From NCBI GenBank assembly GCA_003695915.1, contig RFGF01000115.1, positions 1 to 64,000 of the forward strand: a DNA stretch of 64,000 bases. Reading direction: 5' to 3'. The stretch is from Nitrospirota bacterium. GTDB taxonomy: Bacteria > Nitrospirota > Nitrospiria > Nitrospirales > UBA8639. Below the pieces are notes generated by a model. The model saw nothing but the letters and a program-made list of their open reading frames with translations. It made no database searches and was not told the origin of the DNA. The stretch's first letter is position 1. The number at the start of each line of letters is the position of its first letter. This document shows, in pieces, positions 16,894-26,669 of the stretch. The translations under genes were made by a program, and so were the position numbers.

Positions 16894-17685
16894 ATGGATC
16901 CTGGTCGAATCGGTGCGCTGCTGTTGCGGCATGTCTATCTCTATAAACGAAGCTTTGCTCGGATGCTGGAGGTCTTTTATTGGCCGTTTCTAGATTTGGT
17001 CGTCTGGGGTTTCATTACCATCTATCTCGCGCGACAGGGAGCGCAATTGCATGGGGCCGTGACGTTTTTTTTGGGAGCGTTGATTTTATGGGATGTCCTG
17101 TTCCGTGCCCAACAAGGCATTGCTCTGTCATTTTTAGAAGAGATGTGGGCGCGCAATTTGATGAATTTGTTTGCTAGCCCGCTGACCGTGGGCGAATATC
17201 TCGTAGCGACCATGGCGTTGAGCGTCTTGAAAGTGTCCGCGGTAGGTTCGCTCATGACCCTGTTTGCGTTGATTTTTTATGATTACGACATTTTCATGAT
17301 CGGCGTGGCGCTCGTACCGTTCGTCCTGAACTTGCTGATTTCGGGGTGGATCATCGGTGTCCTCACGACCTCTATCATCATGCGTTTCGGCCAACAAGCC
17401 GAGGTGTTGGCATGGGGGATGGTCTTCCTCTTTCAACCGATTTCATGCGTGTTTTATCCGCTCGAGGTCCTTCCCACAGCCCTGCAGCACATTGCCTGGC
17501 TGGTTCCGCCGGCCCATATTTTTGAAGGGATGCGAACCGTGCTGCTGAGCGGGACCTTCCCTCAAGCGCATCTGTTGTGGGCGACAAGCTTGAATCTCGC
17601 GTATCTGACAGTGATTGTCGCGTGGTTCTATCGTACGTTTCAGGTTTGCAAAGATCGTGGTCTTTTGGTACGAGTGGGAGAGTAG
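16894..17685 (+). CDS. ABC-2 type transporter permease
   Basis: A 263-residue membrane protein with about six hydrophobic segments and the ABC-2 family features: an amphipathic N-terminus (VYLYKRSFARMLEVFYWPFLDLVVWGF region), FLEEMWARNLMNLFASPL, and the QPISCVFYPLEVLPTALQ loop before PPAHIFEGMR. It pairs with the ATPase encoded immediately upstream. Relatives include polysaccharide, drug and cytochrome-maturation exporters; sequence alone does not decide. It ends five bases from the stop of the convergent RqcH gene. Confidence 0.9.
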   Translation: MDPGRIGALLLRHVYLYKRSFARMLEVFYWPFLDLVVWGFITIYLARQGAQLHGAVTFFLGALILWDVLFRAQQGIALSFLEEMWARNLMNLFASPLTVGEYLVATMALSVLKVSAVGSLMTLFALIFYDYDIFMIGVALVPFVLNLLISGWIIGVLTTSIIMRFGQQAEVLAWGMVFLFQPISCVFYPLEVLPTALQHIAWLVPPAHIFEGMRTVLLSGTFPQAHLLWATSLNLAYLTVIVAWFYRTFQVCKDRGLLVRVGE

Positions 17686-17689
17686 CGTC

Positions 17690-19222
17690 TCAGGACGAGT
17701 TCCGACGCTCTTCGGTCGCGCGGCGAGGTTTAAGGCGTTCCAGTCTGGCGGCATCGAGTGTGATCCACAGCGTCTGTTCTCGAGACACGTGCACGACTCC
17801 GGGTTTGTGGCCTTTGGCTTTTTTGACGAACTTCCTCTTCGTGTACAGCACCTCGCCTCGTCCGCTTTTTCGAAGATCGCTATACCAAAGAGCCAAGGTT
17901 GCCGCATCGTGAAGAGTTGTTGACGGAACCGCATGGGACTTCGGAAGGCGGATCACCACGTGTGAACCAGGTACTCCTCGGGCATGGAGCCATAGATCAT
18001 CGGGCGCCGCGATCTTGAATGTCAACGCGTCGTTATCCGAAGCCGTTTTTCCAACAAGAATCGGCAAGCCGTCCTGCGAACGAAATTCTCGATATCCACG
18101 TGCCTTGGAAGAACCGGGCTCTTGATCGAGCCGGGCATGTGGTGAAGGGCGATGCCCTAAGGTCTCGAGGATCCCCGGTATTGCTTCGGATGGCTCGCCT
18201 CGTTCAAGTGCGAAGATTTCTCGCTCCAAGCGAGACGCTTCCTGTTTCGTGGCCTCGAGGCGGGGGCGCAGGTGGCGTTCGGCGGAGACATATTTTTGGT
18301 ACTTGCGGAAGTATTCGTCTAGATTGCCGGATGGATCTTTCGCAGGATCCAACGACAGCGTGAGTTCGGGCAGTTGCGGATCGTAATAATCGATGACGGT
18401 GACGGTTTTGTCTCCTGGACTTATGCTGTGCAAACTGCCTTTCAGTAATTCTCCATATCGTCCATATTCCCGATATCGCGCTACGGCCGCTAAGTCCTGT
18501 TCCAAAGCGGCCATTCGTTTTCTGATTCGCTTCAAGGTCTTGCGTAGCTGTACCAGCCTTTGATTGCGGTGGTGATTCCGAACGGCCTCCTGCTCTTTTT
18601 CATCATAGACCCGTTCGAGATAGGCGGAGAGTGGAAATCGGTGTGCCGAGCCCAACGGGGAAGCGCTAGGCGATGCAGTAGAAAAAGGTTGCGTTGCCGA
18701 GTGTGATCCGGTTTCAAGAAGCGGTTCGGAGCCCCAAGATTCGGTCGGATGAATCTCGCGATTGTTTTTCGGGGGAAGGTAGACGACGCCAGAATGTTGA
18801 CGAGATGGTCGCAGGGACCGAAGGATTACGCTGCGTTCATCGAGGAGGAACACATTCGACTGTTGGCCGATTAAGGCGATCACGAGAGTATACTGTTTTC
18901 CGTGCGCTGCAATCGTGATGTAGACGATACGGTCGCCGGCGGCTTGAGCAACCGAATGGATTCGTCCTCCTTGGAGATGCGCACGAAGAAAGAGGCAGAA
19001 CGAGGGCGGACTGGCAGGGTTCTCATACTTGCGCGAAGTGAGGTGAAGGCGAGCAAAGCGAGGCTCGACACTCATGAGCAGCCGGTGTGTTGATCCGCCC
19101 CGATAAACGTCAAGAGTCAGAGCAAGGGGTTGCGGCTGATGGATTTTTTGTATCCATCCGCCGGAAAGTGCCGTGTGCAATTCTTCGACGACTTGCTCGC
19201 ATTCGGAAAGAGAGATCGCCAT
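17690..19222 (-). CDS. rqcH: RqcH/NFACT-family ribosome quality control protein
   Basis: In characterised bacteria RqcH binds stalled 50S-peptidyl-tRNA complexes and adds alanine tails to mark nascent chains for degradation. The 510-residue protein has the NFACT-N domain from residue 1 (MAISLSECEQVVEEL), a long central coiled coil (about 230-360) and the C-terminal NFACT-R domain with DLWLHARGVPGSHVVIR and the basic KRKFVKKAKGHKPG. The ATG at 19222 gives a normal family N-terminus; the frame stays open to 19462 but the added residues are not family-like. Older databases call this fibronectin-binding protein A. The gene ends five bases from the convergent permease gene. Confidence 0.9.
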   Translation of the reverse strand: MAISLSECEQVVEELHTALSGGWIQKIHQPQPLALTLDVYRGGSTHRLLMSVEPRFARLHLTSRKYENPASPPSFCLFLRAHLQGGRIHSVAQAAGDRIVYITIAAHGKQYTLVIALIGQQSNVFLLDERSVILRSLRPSRQHSGVVYLPPKNNREIHPTESWGSEPLLETGSHSATQPFSTASPSASPLGSAHRFPLSAYLERVYDEKEQEAVRNHHRNQRLVQLRKTLKRIRKRMAALEQDLAAVARYREYGRYGELLKGSLHSISPGDKTVTVIDYYDPQLPELTLSLDPAKDPSGNLDEYFRKYQKYVSAERHLRPRLEATKQEASRLEREIFALERGEPSEAIPGILETLGHRPSPHARLDQEPGSSKARGYREFRSQDGLPILVGKTASDNDALTFKIAAPDDLWLHARGVPGSHVVIRLPKSHAVPSTTLHDAATLALWYSDLRKSGRGEVLYTKRKFVKKAKGHKPGVVHVSREQTLWITLDAARLERLKPRRATEERRNSS

Positions 19223-19458
19223 GGTATTGTAAGCCCTCGATCCCCAGCGTACCAGACGATCGGAAAGATTGCGAGAGCCGTGCTTTCGGTCCATGGCCAG
19301 GCGACCGCGTATGCCGGAAGATCGAGCGAAACAGCATGTCCATGCCGTGGAGGTGAGCATGCAGGAAGGGGCAATCAAGAGGATGTCTGATTGCCGAAGA
19401 TCTCGGGCAAACCGAGCCAAGCCCTGTCGGTCTCTGTAGCCTTCCGATACGGTGCGTA

Positions 19459-20841
19459 TCAAGAGGGAGGTGAGAAGACGCGCCGATCCAATCCATATTT
19501 TTTGATCAACCGTTGAAAGGATCGCCGATCTTTTCCCGCTGCTTGTGCCGCCCGCGAAATGTTGCCACGGTGGGCCATGAGGACTGCCGTGAGATAGGTG
19601 CGCTCACACTGAGCAATGGCCAGCGACTTCGCATGGCTCAAGGAACGGGCCAAAGGGGTGTAAACCCCGGAGCCCAACTCGAGATTCTGCGGTCCGAGGC
19701 GAGATGTGGTCGACAACGTGACGGCTCGTTGGAGGACCGCTTCGAGCTCTCGCACGTTACCAGGCCAGTGGTACATGAGTAATTTTTGAATGGCCTCCGG
19801 AGTCAAGCTCACCGATTTTCCCAGTTGCCTATTATATCGCGTAAGAAAATAGTGAGTGAGAGCAGGAATATCTTCGACTCGTTCGCGAAGCGAGGGAAGC
19901 GAAAGCGATAAAATATTTAGGCGGTAAAACAAATCTTCACGAAATGTCTGATCTTCTACTTTTTGGTGTAAGGGAGCATTGCTGGCCGCAAGAAGACGAA
20001 CATTGGCTTTGAGTGCTTTGGCTGACCCGAGCGGGCGGTATTCACGTTCTTGAAGCACGCGCAACAATTTCACTTGTGCCGACATACTCAGCGAATCAAT
20101 TTCGTCAAGAAACAACGTTCCGCCTTCCGCTTCGGCTAACAACCCTTTGTGTTCAGTGCCGGCATCGGTGAATGCACCTTTGCTGTGTCCAAACAATTCG
20201 TTTTCGAATAAATGATCGGGGAGTGCTCCGCAATTCACGGGGATGAACGGCTTGCCGCGGCGGAAACTGTGATAGTGCACGGCTCGGGCGACCAGTTCCT
20301 TACCTGTTCCCGTTTCTCCCAAGATCAGCACTGTGGCGTCACAGTGCGCGAGCAACGGGATTTTCTCGATCGCTTGACGAAAGATGGGGCTGCTTCCGAT
20401 CAACGTACCCATGTACCAAGACGGCTCGCTGTGGTCGGTCATCCGCGATCGGGTTGCAACACAAGCCAAGGCGCGACGCAGTCGCAGAATAAGATCGGTT
20501 TCTTGAAATGGACAAATCAGAAAGTCGTCGAAGCTGGGGAACCAATGCTCGTGATGCAGGATTGACGAGGGAGGATGATCGCAGATCAAGCCCAGAATCC
20601 AAGCCTGCGGCCACTGTTCTCGGAACGTCACGACTCGTTGGGCAAGGGCCGAAACGTTCGATGGACGAAAGAGTATGATGCTTGGCTTTGGTTGAGAATG
20701 GAGCGATGACCGTGAGCCAGTGAATGTTTGGATAGAGAGATGAGGAAAATGGATATGGAGAATGTGGGGAAGGCGTGAACACTGGTTGTGACATGAGCGC
20801 TGGGTATCCGCATCAACGAGCAGCATCGTGGGGGCGCGCAT
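19459..20841 (-). CDS. Sigma-54-dependent transcriptional activator with degenerate receiver
   Basis: A 460-residue NtrC-type regulator. The N-terminal 130 residues look like a response-regulator domain, but the position of the phosphoacceptor aspartate (end of strand 3, SIILFRPSN) has no aspartate, so it is probably not phosphorylated in the usual way. The AAA+ domain has Walker A GETGTGKELVARA, GAFTDA in place of the usual GAFTGA sigma-54 contact loop, and Walker B GGTLFLDEID. A Fis-type helix-turn-helix ends the protein (GNISRAAQAAGKDRRSFQRL). No histidine kinase gene is nearby and the targets are unknown. Confidence 0.88.
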   Translation of the reverse strand: MRAPTMLLVDADTQRSCHNQCSRLPHILHIHFPHLSIQTFTGSRSSLHSQPKPSIILFRPSNVSALAQRVVTFREQWPQAWILGLICDHPPSSILHHEHWFPSFDDFLICPFQETDLILRLRRALACVATRSRMTDHSEPSWYMGTLIGSSPIFRQAIEKIPLLAHCDATVLILGETGTGKELVARAVHYHSFRRGKPFIPVNCGALPDHLFENELFGHSKGAFTDAGTEHKGLLAEAEGGTLFLDEIDSLSMSAQVKLLRVLQEREYRPLGSAKALKANVRLLAASNAPLHQKVEDQTFREDLFYRLNILSLSLPSLRERVEDIPALTHYFLTRYNRQLGKSVSLTPEAIQKLLMYHWPGNVRELEAVLQRAVTLSTTSRLGPQNLELGSGVYTPLARSLSHAKSLAIAQCERTYLTAVLMAHRGNISRAAQAAGKDRRSFQRLIKKYGLDRRVFSPPS

Positions 20842-21414
20842 GCTCTGTCCTTTCTACACATGCAAATGCAAAATCTTGTTTAGAGCGGACCATGGCACGA
20901 TGGATCGATATGATGTTCTTGATAGGCAAGGCTTCGAGCGTCGTTCCAGAACAGTATTCCGCAATAGTATCCCAAACAGAAAGGAGGAACCTTATCATAA
21001 GGACATGATCACGGCCTAGATGGTCGTCTCAAAAATTCCCAGTGCTGCACAATTTGAGAAACGGGCATCGAGGCATGGAGAGCACATTTCGATGTTGAGT
21101 AGCCCGCCTTGCTGCACACGAACCGACAACAAACTGCACGCAATGGTTATGCCAATCAGCCTAGCTAAAAAGGCGAGTGGGGCGTACCTTTTAAAGGCAA
21201 TCCTACCGAGGGGTTTGCGCGATCCTCTTTATGATGGTTCCGGCCGGCATGCCTCTCTTGTTGCAGGAACTAGGGTGAGAGCCCGACAATCTGTATCAAA
21301 GAGAATACAGGCGAAGCTTGGATGTTTTGCCATAGGTGGATTTGCGACAAGCTCGAAAGATGAACGATGGAGGAGAAAGAAAGGTCAGCGCACGGACCAT
21401 TGCAGAATCGTGCA
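20842..21414. other. 573-base gap without a convincing gene
   Basis: This stretch between the regulator and trpA has no coding frame with a good start. It holds a 13-base hyphenated palindrome (CCTTAT-C-ATAAGG, 20990-21002) directly after an AGGAGG and, near 21170-21245, a frame reading LLKAILPRGLRDPLYD that resembles the C-terminal part of DUF393 proteins. That may be a relic of a DCC-family gene. No tRNA or terminator with a U-tract was found. Confidence 0.4.
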
Positions 21415-22224
21415 TCAAGGCTGAAGAGCCGCTTTGAGGTGTTTGGTAAATTGTGCGAGCCGTTCGACGGGAGGGAGAGGGGATTGTTCGTCGGCAATGA
21501 GCCGGACCAGCGCGCTCCCGATGATGACCCCATCGGCGAATTGTCCCACGATGCGTGCTTGTTCAGGAGTCGCAATACCGAATCCTACGGCAACGGGCTT
21601 CCTCGCCGCTCGACGAAGCTGACGGACATTTTGCTGAACTTCGGTGAGATTATCGAGTTGCGCTCCGGTAATCCCTGTGAGAGAAACGTAATAGATGAAT
21701 CCGCGAGTACGAGCGATGACGGTTCGTCGGCGCGCGTTCGTGCTCGTCGGCGCCAGCAGAAAAATGACGATCAATCCATGTCGTTGAGCAGCGGAATCGA
21801 GGATCGTCGCTTCTTCAGGCGGCATATCGGGAACGATGACCCCATCGATCCCTGCCGCTACAGCTTCCCGGCAAAAAATCTCTTCTCCAATGGCGAGGAT
21901 CGTATTGTAATACGCCATGAGGATAATCGGGATGGAAGTCCGAGTACGCAATTGTCGGACCATGTCGATGATCCGGATGAGCGACGTCCCGGACTGCAGG
22001 GCGCGTTCGGCGGCTTTTTGAATGATAGGACCATCGGCGATCGGATCCGAAAAGGGGACACCCAATTCGATGAGATCGGCTCCCGCCCGATCTAGTGCCA
22101 ATACAAACGTTTCCGTTTCAGCCAATGATGGATCGCCAGCCATGATATAGGGGATCAGCGCAGTGCGCCCCTGAGCGGTCAGCCGTTCAAATGTCGTAAT
22201 GATGCGGTTGGATTGGGTGGGCAT
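21415..22224 (-). CDS. trpA: Tryptophan synthase alpha subunit
   Basis: Cleaves indole-3-glycerol phosphate to indole and glyceraldehyde 3-phosphate. The 269-residue TIM barrel shows the catalytic Glu in IELGVPFSDPIADGP and the catalytic Asp in VIVPDMPPEE, with the phosphate site VGFGIATPEQ and the ADGVIIGSALV segment. Its ATG is four bases from the trpB stop, the last step in the operon order trpEGDCFBA. Normal length. Confidence 0.98.
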   Translation of the reverse strand: MPTQSNRIITTFERLTAQGRTALIPYIMAGDPSLAETETFVLALDRAGADLIELGVPFSDPIADGPIIQKAAERALQSGTSLIRIIDMVRQLRTRTSIPIILMAYYNTILAIGEEIFCREAVAAGIDGVIVPDMPPEEATILDSAAQRHGLIVIFLLAPTSTNARRRTVIARTRGFIYYVSLTGITGAQLDNLTEVQQNVRQLRRAARKPVAVGFGIATPEQARIVGQFADGVIIGSALVRLIADEQSPLPPVERLAQFTKHLKAALQP

Positions 22225-22227
22225 GGA

Positions 22228-23421
22228 TTATAAAGGAATACCGCGCATGCGGGCGATTTGTTGCACATCCTTATCCCCGCGTCCGGAGAGGTTCACGATC
22301 ACAATGTCCCGTTTGTTCATCGATGGGGCAACTTTCACCAGCTCGGCGACGGCATGGGCGCTTTCCAGCGCGGGAATGATGCCCTCTTCTCTCGCCAAGA
22401 GGTCAAAAGCCGCCAAGGCCTCCTCATCGGTCACCGCTGTATATTGAATACGTCCAAGATCATGGTAAAAACTGTGCTCGGGACCCACGGCTGGATAGTC
22501 GAGCCCGGCCGAAACCGAATGTGTCGAACTGACTTGCCCATGATCGTTTTGCAAAAGGTACGTCATCGTGCCATGGAGCACACCAGGCCGCCCACCGGCA
22601 AATCGTGCGGCATGTTTCCCGCTGGCGATACCGAAGCCTCCAGCTTCTACGCCGATCATGGCCACCGTCGGATCTCTGAGAAACGGGTAGAACAGCCCGA
22701 TGCTGTTGCTACCGCCACCCACGCACGCAATCAAACAGTCAGGCAACCGTCCTTCCGCTGCCAGAATTTGTCGTCGAGCCTCTCGTCCGATGACGGATTG
22801 AAAATCTCGAATCATCATGGGATACGGATGGGCACCCAGTACGGAGCCCAACAAATAATGCGTGGTGCGGACATTGGTCGTCCAATCCCGCATGGCTTCG
22901 CTGATCGCGTCTTTTAGGGTCCGACTGCCTGCATCCACGCCGGTGACCGTCGCTCCCAACAGCCGCATGCGGAAAACATTGAGGGCTTGCCGTTCCATAT
23001 CCTCCGTGCCCATATAAATCTCAGCTTTCAACCCGAACATGGCTGCGACGGTTGCGACGGCCACGCCATGTTGGCCGGCTCCCGTTTCAGCAATGACACG
23101 GTGTTTGCGCATCCGACGGGTAAGGAGCGCTTGGCCGATCGTGTTATTGATCTTATGAGCGCCCGTATGGCAGAGGTCTTCTCGCTTCAAATAGATTTTA
23201 GGACCCCCCAGCGTCTTGGTCAGGCGTTTCGCAAAATATAACGGTGTGGGACGACCGACGTACTGAGCGAGGCACGTGCGGAATTCCCGTTGAAATTCGG
23301 GATCTCGCCGAGCAGCCGTATACGCACGCTCCAGCTCTTGAATGGCGGGCATGAGCGTTTCAGGAACGTACATGCCGCCGTAAATCCCGAACCGTCCGCG
23401 CTTGTTAGGATATGGTGCCAT
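22228..23421 (-). CDS. trpB: Tryptophan synthase beta subunit
   Basis: PLP enzyme that joins indole to serine. The 397-residue protein contains the PLP lysine in [13 protein letters not shown], the glycine-rich phosphate loop [12 protein letters not shown], and the TrpB1-type N-terminus [18 protein letters not shown]. The ATG at 23421 is chosen because 32 further in-frame residues upstream do not resemble the family. Together with TrpA it forms the alpha2beta2 complex with an indole tunnel. It lies 46 bases after trpF. Confidence 0.98.
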   Translation of the reverse strand: MAPYPNKRGRFGIYGGMYVPETLMPAIQELERAYTAARRDPEFQREFRTCLAQYVGRPTPLYFAKRLTKTLGGPKIYLKREDLCHTGAHKINNTIGQALLTRRMRKHRVIAETGAGQHGVAVATVAAMFGLKAEIYMGTEDMERQALNVFRMRLLGATVTGVDAGSRTLKDAISEAMRDWTTNVRTTHYLLGSVLGAHPYPMMIRDFQSVIGREARRQILAAEGRLPDCLIACVGGGSNSIGLFYPFLRDPTVAMIGVEAGGFGIASGKHAARFAGGRPGVLHGTMTYLLQNDHGQVSSTHSVSAGLDYPAVGPEHSFYHDLGRIQYTAVTDEEALAAFDLLAREEGIIPALESAHAVAELVKVAPSMNKRDIVIVNLSGRGDKDVQQIARMRGIPL

Positions 23422-23467
23422 GGGCAAACTGAACCACGATAACGAGGACTTCAGTATACCGAGCGGT

Positions 23468-24106
23468 CTACAACGTGACAAGTTTGGCGGCACGAACGAA
23501 TGCCGCGATCTTGGCATGATCCTTTTGTCCCGGGCTTCGTTCTACGCCGCTGCTGACATCGACTCCGTACGGTCGCACGCGTTCGACCGCCGATTGCACA
23601 TTCTCGGGTGTGAGTCCGCCTGCCAAGAGAATCGGAGCAGCCTGGGCTGCCTCGGCAGCAAGCGTCCAATCTGCGATCCGGCCTGTTCCGCCATACACGT
23701 CCTCGGCATACGCATCGACGACGAATCCTCTGACACCAAATCGCCCTTTATATTCGGCTAGCGAAAGCAGGCTGCTGCGGTCCCGAAGGCGGAGGGCACG
23801 AATGACGGGACGTTGTAACGCGTAGCAATACTCAGGTGATTCGTCGCCGTGCAGTTGCGCAATCAAGAGGCCACAGTCGTCCATAATTGTTCGAACCGTC
23901 TGTGGCTCCTCGTTCACGAACACACCTACAGTGAGAATGAAGGGGGGGAGGTCGCCGACAAGACGCTTGATCGCTTGGGGAGCCATGTAACGCGGACTGT
24001 GTCGATACAGCACGAATCCCAATGCGTCGGCCCCAGCACGAACGGCGGCCATGGCATCGTCCCGATTGGTGATGCCGCAAATTTTTACCTTGGGGGTGGC
24101 CATCAT
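23468..24106 (-). CDS. trpF: Phosphoribosylanthranilate isomerase
   Basis: Amadori rearrangement of phosphoribosylanthranilate, fourth step of tryptophan synthesis. The protein has the N-terminal signature [12 protein letters not shown] with the catalytic cysteine, [11 protein letters not shown], and the C-terminal [11 protein letters not shown] and [13 protein letters not shown], with the catalytic aspartate. Starts at 24106 or 24103 (two adjacent ATGs) give a 212- or 211-residue protein typical of the family. A GTG at 24172 would place the start only nine bases after trpC with a GCGAGGTGA upstream, so that longer form is also possible. Confidence 0.95.
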   Translation of the reverse strand: MMATPKVKICGITNRDDAMAAVRAGADALGFVLYRHSPRYMAPQAIKRLVGDLPPFILTVGVFVNEEPQTVRTIMDDCGLLIAQLHGDESPEYCYALQRPVIRALRLRDRSSLLSLAEYKGRFGVRGFVVDAYAEDVYGGTGRIADWTLAAEAAQAAPILLAGGLTPENVQSAVERVRPYGVDVSSGVERSPGQKDHAKIAAFVRAAKLVTL

Positions 24107-24181
24107 CGATGATCGGAGAGTACGAAACGACGTCGCCGGTACCGTCGCGGAAACCGACTCGGGATTGCACACAAAGCGGAT

Positions 24182-25003
24182 TCACCTCGCGGGATCTGAT
24201 TCGACGCCAAGCAACTCATGAATCTTCGCTCCCGTGTCATCGGCACGGAGCAGCGATTCGCCGACCAGCATGGCTGTTGCGCCTGCTTCCAGAATGCGAA
24301 GGACATCGTCCCGTTTGTGAATGCCGCTTTCGCTGACGATGAGCATATCGGTAGACATGCGTTTGGCTAGGCGCTGGGTGACAGAGAGATCGGTCGAAAA
24401 CGTCTCGAGATCTCGGTTATTGATCCCGATCAAGGTTGCTCGAGGGAGACGTTCGTGGACGAGATCAACCTCGCGTTCATGATGCGTTTCGATCAGCGTT
24501 TGAAGGGCCAAGCCCTCTGCGATGTCGAACAGATCTTCCAATTGCGTGCGATCCAACGCCGCGACGATCAAGAGGATGCAGTCTGCGCCGAATGCACGTG
24601 CCTCGTAACATTGCACTTCATCGATCACGAATTCCTTCATGAGCGTGGGAAGGCCGACATGCTCTTTTACCATGCACAAATCGTCCAAACTGCCGTGAAA
24701 AAATTCTTGATCGGTCAATACCGAAATGGCGGCTGCCCCATGTCGGCGATACGTGCGTGCGATTTCGACGGGATTGTAGCGATGGGCAAAGTCAGGACGA
24801 ACGAGTCCCAGGCTGGGAGAGGCTTTTTTGACTTCGGCGATCAACGCAGGAGCCTCCGCAGACCGAGCGGCCGTTAAGGCTTGGCAGAAATTCAACGGGA
24901 CCGGTCGATCGGCTATCCGGTGCTTGAGTTCGGTCAGGTAGCCTCGACTCCGTTTATGGCGGAGTTCAGCCTTTTTGTGTTCGAGAATACGTTGGAGAAT
25001 CAT
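24182..25003 (-). CDS. trpC: Indole-3-glycerol phosphate synthase
   Basis: Closes the indole ring. The 273-residue barrel starts with [19 protein letters not shown] and shows the catalytic lysine in LIAEVKKASPSLG, SVLTDQEFFHGS, the ILLIVAALD strand, GINNRDLETF and IVSESGIHKRDD. It overlaps the trpD stop by four bases (ATGA), so translation is probably coupled. Unlike enteric bacteria, trpC and trpF are separate genes. Confidence 0.98.
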   Translation of the reverse strand: MILQRILEHKKAELRHKRSRGYLTELKHRIADRPVPLNFCQALTAARSAEAPALIAEVKKASPSLGLVRPDFAHRYNPVEIARTYRRHGAAAISVLTDQEFFHGSLDDLCMVKEHVGLPTLMKEFVIDEVQCYEARAFGADCILLIVAALDRTQLEDLFDIAEGLALQTLIETHHEREVDLVHERLPRATLIGINNRDLETFSTDLSVTQRLAKRMSTDMLIVSESGIHKRDDVLRILEAGATAMLVGESLLRADDTGAKIHELLGVESDPAR

Positions 25004-26052
25004 GATGAAGCGGCGTTGGTAAAGGCGATCAATTTTTCGAGCTTCTCATAAGCGGCTCCGCTGTCTATCACGTGTTCTGCTTGCTCGTAGGCTTCGCGGA
25101 GCGTTTTTGCCTGCCCGCACGCGATAAAAGCCGGAGCGGCGTTCATCAGCACCACATCGCGCTTCGGTCCGCGTTGGCCCCTGAAAATCTCCGAGATGAT
25201 GGCCGCATTCTCCTGCGCGGTTCCCCCCACCAGTTCTTTGGGATGCACGCGGGTGAGGCCAAAGTCCTCCGGATCGATATCGTAGCTCCAGACACGGCCC
25301 GCTTTTCCCTCGGAAACATGGGTGCGGTTCGTCAACGTGATTTCGTCGAGCCCGTCCGCACCATGCAGGACAAAGCAATGTTGAATGCCGAGCCGAACCA
25401 AAACCTGGGCCAATTTGTCCGTGAGCGAGCGATCGTACACTCCGAGGATTTGAATGCTAGCATTGGCCGGATTCGACAACGGCCCAAGGATATTCATCAT
25501 CGTTCGAATGCCGATTTCCGTCCGGGGTTTGGCACAGGCTTTCATGGCCTGGTGATACAGTGGCGCAAACAAAAAGCCAATGCCCACTTCTTGGATGCAG
25601 GCGGCGACTCGCTCAGGGGACAAGTGGATGTTCACGCCCAAGGCTGCCAGCACGTCCGCGCTTCCCGATCGTGAGGAAACCGAGCGGTTTCCATGTTTGG
25701 CAACAGTGATATCTGCGCCGGCGATCACAAAGGCAGCCGCTGTCGAGATGTTGAACGTATGAGAACGGTCGCCTCCGGTTCCACAGGTGTCAACAATTGT
25801 CGAATCGGCGAGCGGAATGCGATGGGCAAGCGCCCGCATGGCTTGTACAGCTCCGGTAATTTCGTCGACGGTTTCACCCTTCATGTGCCAGCCCATCAAC
25901 AGGGCGGCGATTTGGGCGTCAGTAGCCTGGCCCTGCATAATCGCCATCATAACCGTTTCGGCTTCTTTTCCGGTCAAGTCCATGCCGTCGGCGATCTTGG
26001 CGATGGCGGATTTGATCGATATAAGCGTGTCGGAATGCGAGGCGAGGGTCAT
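25000..26052 (-). CDS. trpD: Anthranilate phosphoribosyltransferase
   Basis: Transfers phosphoribose from PRPP to anthranilate. The 350-residue protein has the PRPP loop [35 protein letters not shown], and the [12 protein letters not shown] segment, all in family order. It overlaps trpG at one end and trpC at the other by four bases each. It is not fused to TrpG as it is in E. coli. Confidence 0.98.
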   Translation of the reverse strand: MTLASHSDTLISIKSAIAKIADGMDLTGKEAETVMMAIMQGQATDAQIAALLMGWHMKGETVDEITGAVQAMRALAHRIPLADSTIVDTCGTGGDRSHTFNISTAAAFVIAGADITVAKHGNRSVSSRSGSADVLAALGVNIHLSPERVAACIQEVGIGFLFAPLYHQAMKACAKPRTEIGIRTMMNILGPLSNPANASIQILGVYDRSLTDKLAQVLVRLGIQHCFVLHGADGLDEITLTNRTHVSEGKAGRVWSYDIDPEDFGLTRVHPKELVGGTAQENAAIISEIFRGQRGPKRDVVLMNAAPAFIACGQAKTLREAYEQAEHVIDSGAAYEKLEKLIAFTNAASS

Positions 26053-26642
26053 GCGGGATGCGAGATTGCGTATGTCGAATGTTGGGTAAGAAAATTGCGC
26101 AACAAGTCTTTGCCTGCTGTCGTCAAAATGGATTCCGGGTGAAATTGCACCCCTTCGGCGCCCGTTGGTTTATGCCGGAGGCCCATAATTTCACCTTCCG
26201 CGGTTTCGGCGGAGATCTCGAATTCAGCGGGAAGCGTGCGACGGTTGACAATCAACGAGTGATAGCGCGTGGCTTCAAATGGATTGGGGAGCCCCGTAAA
26301 GATCGTTCGGTTGTCGTGGTGCACCAGCGAAGTTTTTCCGTGCATCAATCGGTCGGCCCGAACGATTTCCCCGCCGAAGGCGTACGCCAGCGATTGATGA
26401 CCAAGACAAACGCCTAACACGGGAATGCGCGAAGCGAAATATCGAATGGCGTCGACGGAAATTCCTGCCTCTTTAGGCGTGCACGGTCCGGGGGAGACGA
26501 GCAGGTGAGAAGGAGAGAGCTCGATCATGCGGTCCAGCGAAATCGCATCGTGACGATAGACCTGGATCGTCGCCCCAAGTTCTCCGCAATATTGGACGAG
26601 GTTATAAGTAAAAGAATCGTAATTGTCGATGACCAGCAGCAT
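26049..26642 (-). CDS. trpG: Anthranilate synthase glutamine amidotransferase subunit
   Basis: Supplies ammonia to TrpE. This 197-residue class I amidotransferase has [17 protein letters not shown] at the start, the oxyanion motif [11 protein letters not shown], the nucleophile Cys in [15 protein letters not shown], and the catalytic His/Glu in [11 protein letters not shown]. It may also serve as PabA, as in many bacteria with one copy. It lies between trpE (27 bases) and trpD (4-base overlap). Confidence 0.97.
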   Translation of the reverse strand: MLLVIDNYDSFTYNLVQYCGELGATIQVYRHDAISLDRMIELSPSHLLVSPGPCTPKEAGISVDAIRYFASRIPVLGVCLGHQSLAYAFGGEIVRADRLMHGKTSLVHHDNRTIFTGLPNPFEATRYHSLIVNRRTLPAEFEISAETAEGEIMGLRHKPTGAEGVQFHPESILTTAGKDLLRNFLTQHSTYAISHPA

Positions 26643-26669
26643 GATGTCTGTGCCTTGTCATAGGTAAGA

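Noticed and set aside
20890-20910. Sigma-54 promoter (TGGCACGATGGATCG)
   Set aside because: The -24 element is present but there is no TTGC at the -12 position.
21020-21424. 134-residue plus-strand frame as a gene
   Set aside because: No ribosome binding site, mixed composition, overlaps trpA antisense; kept only as a possible DUF393 relic.
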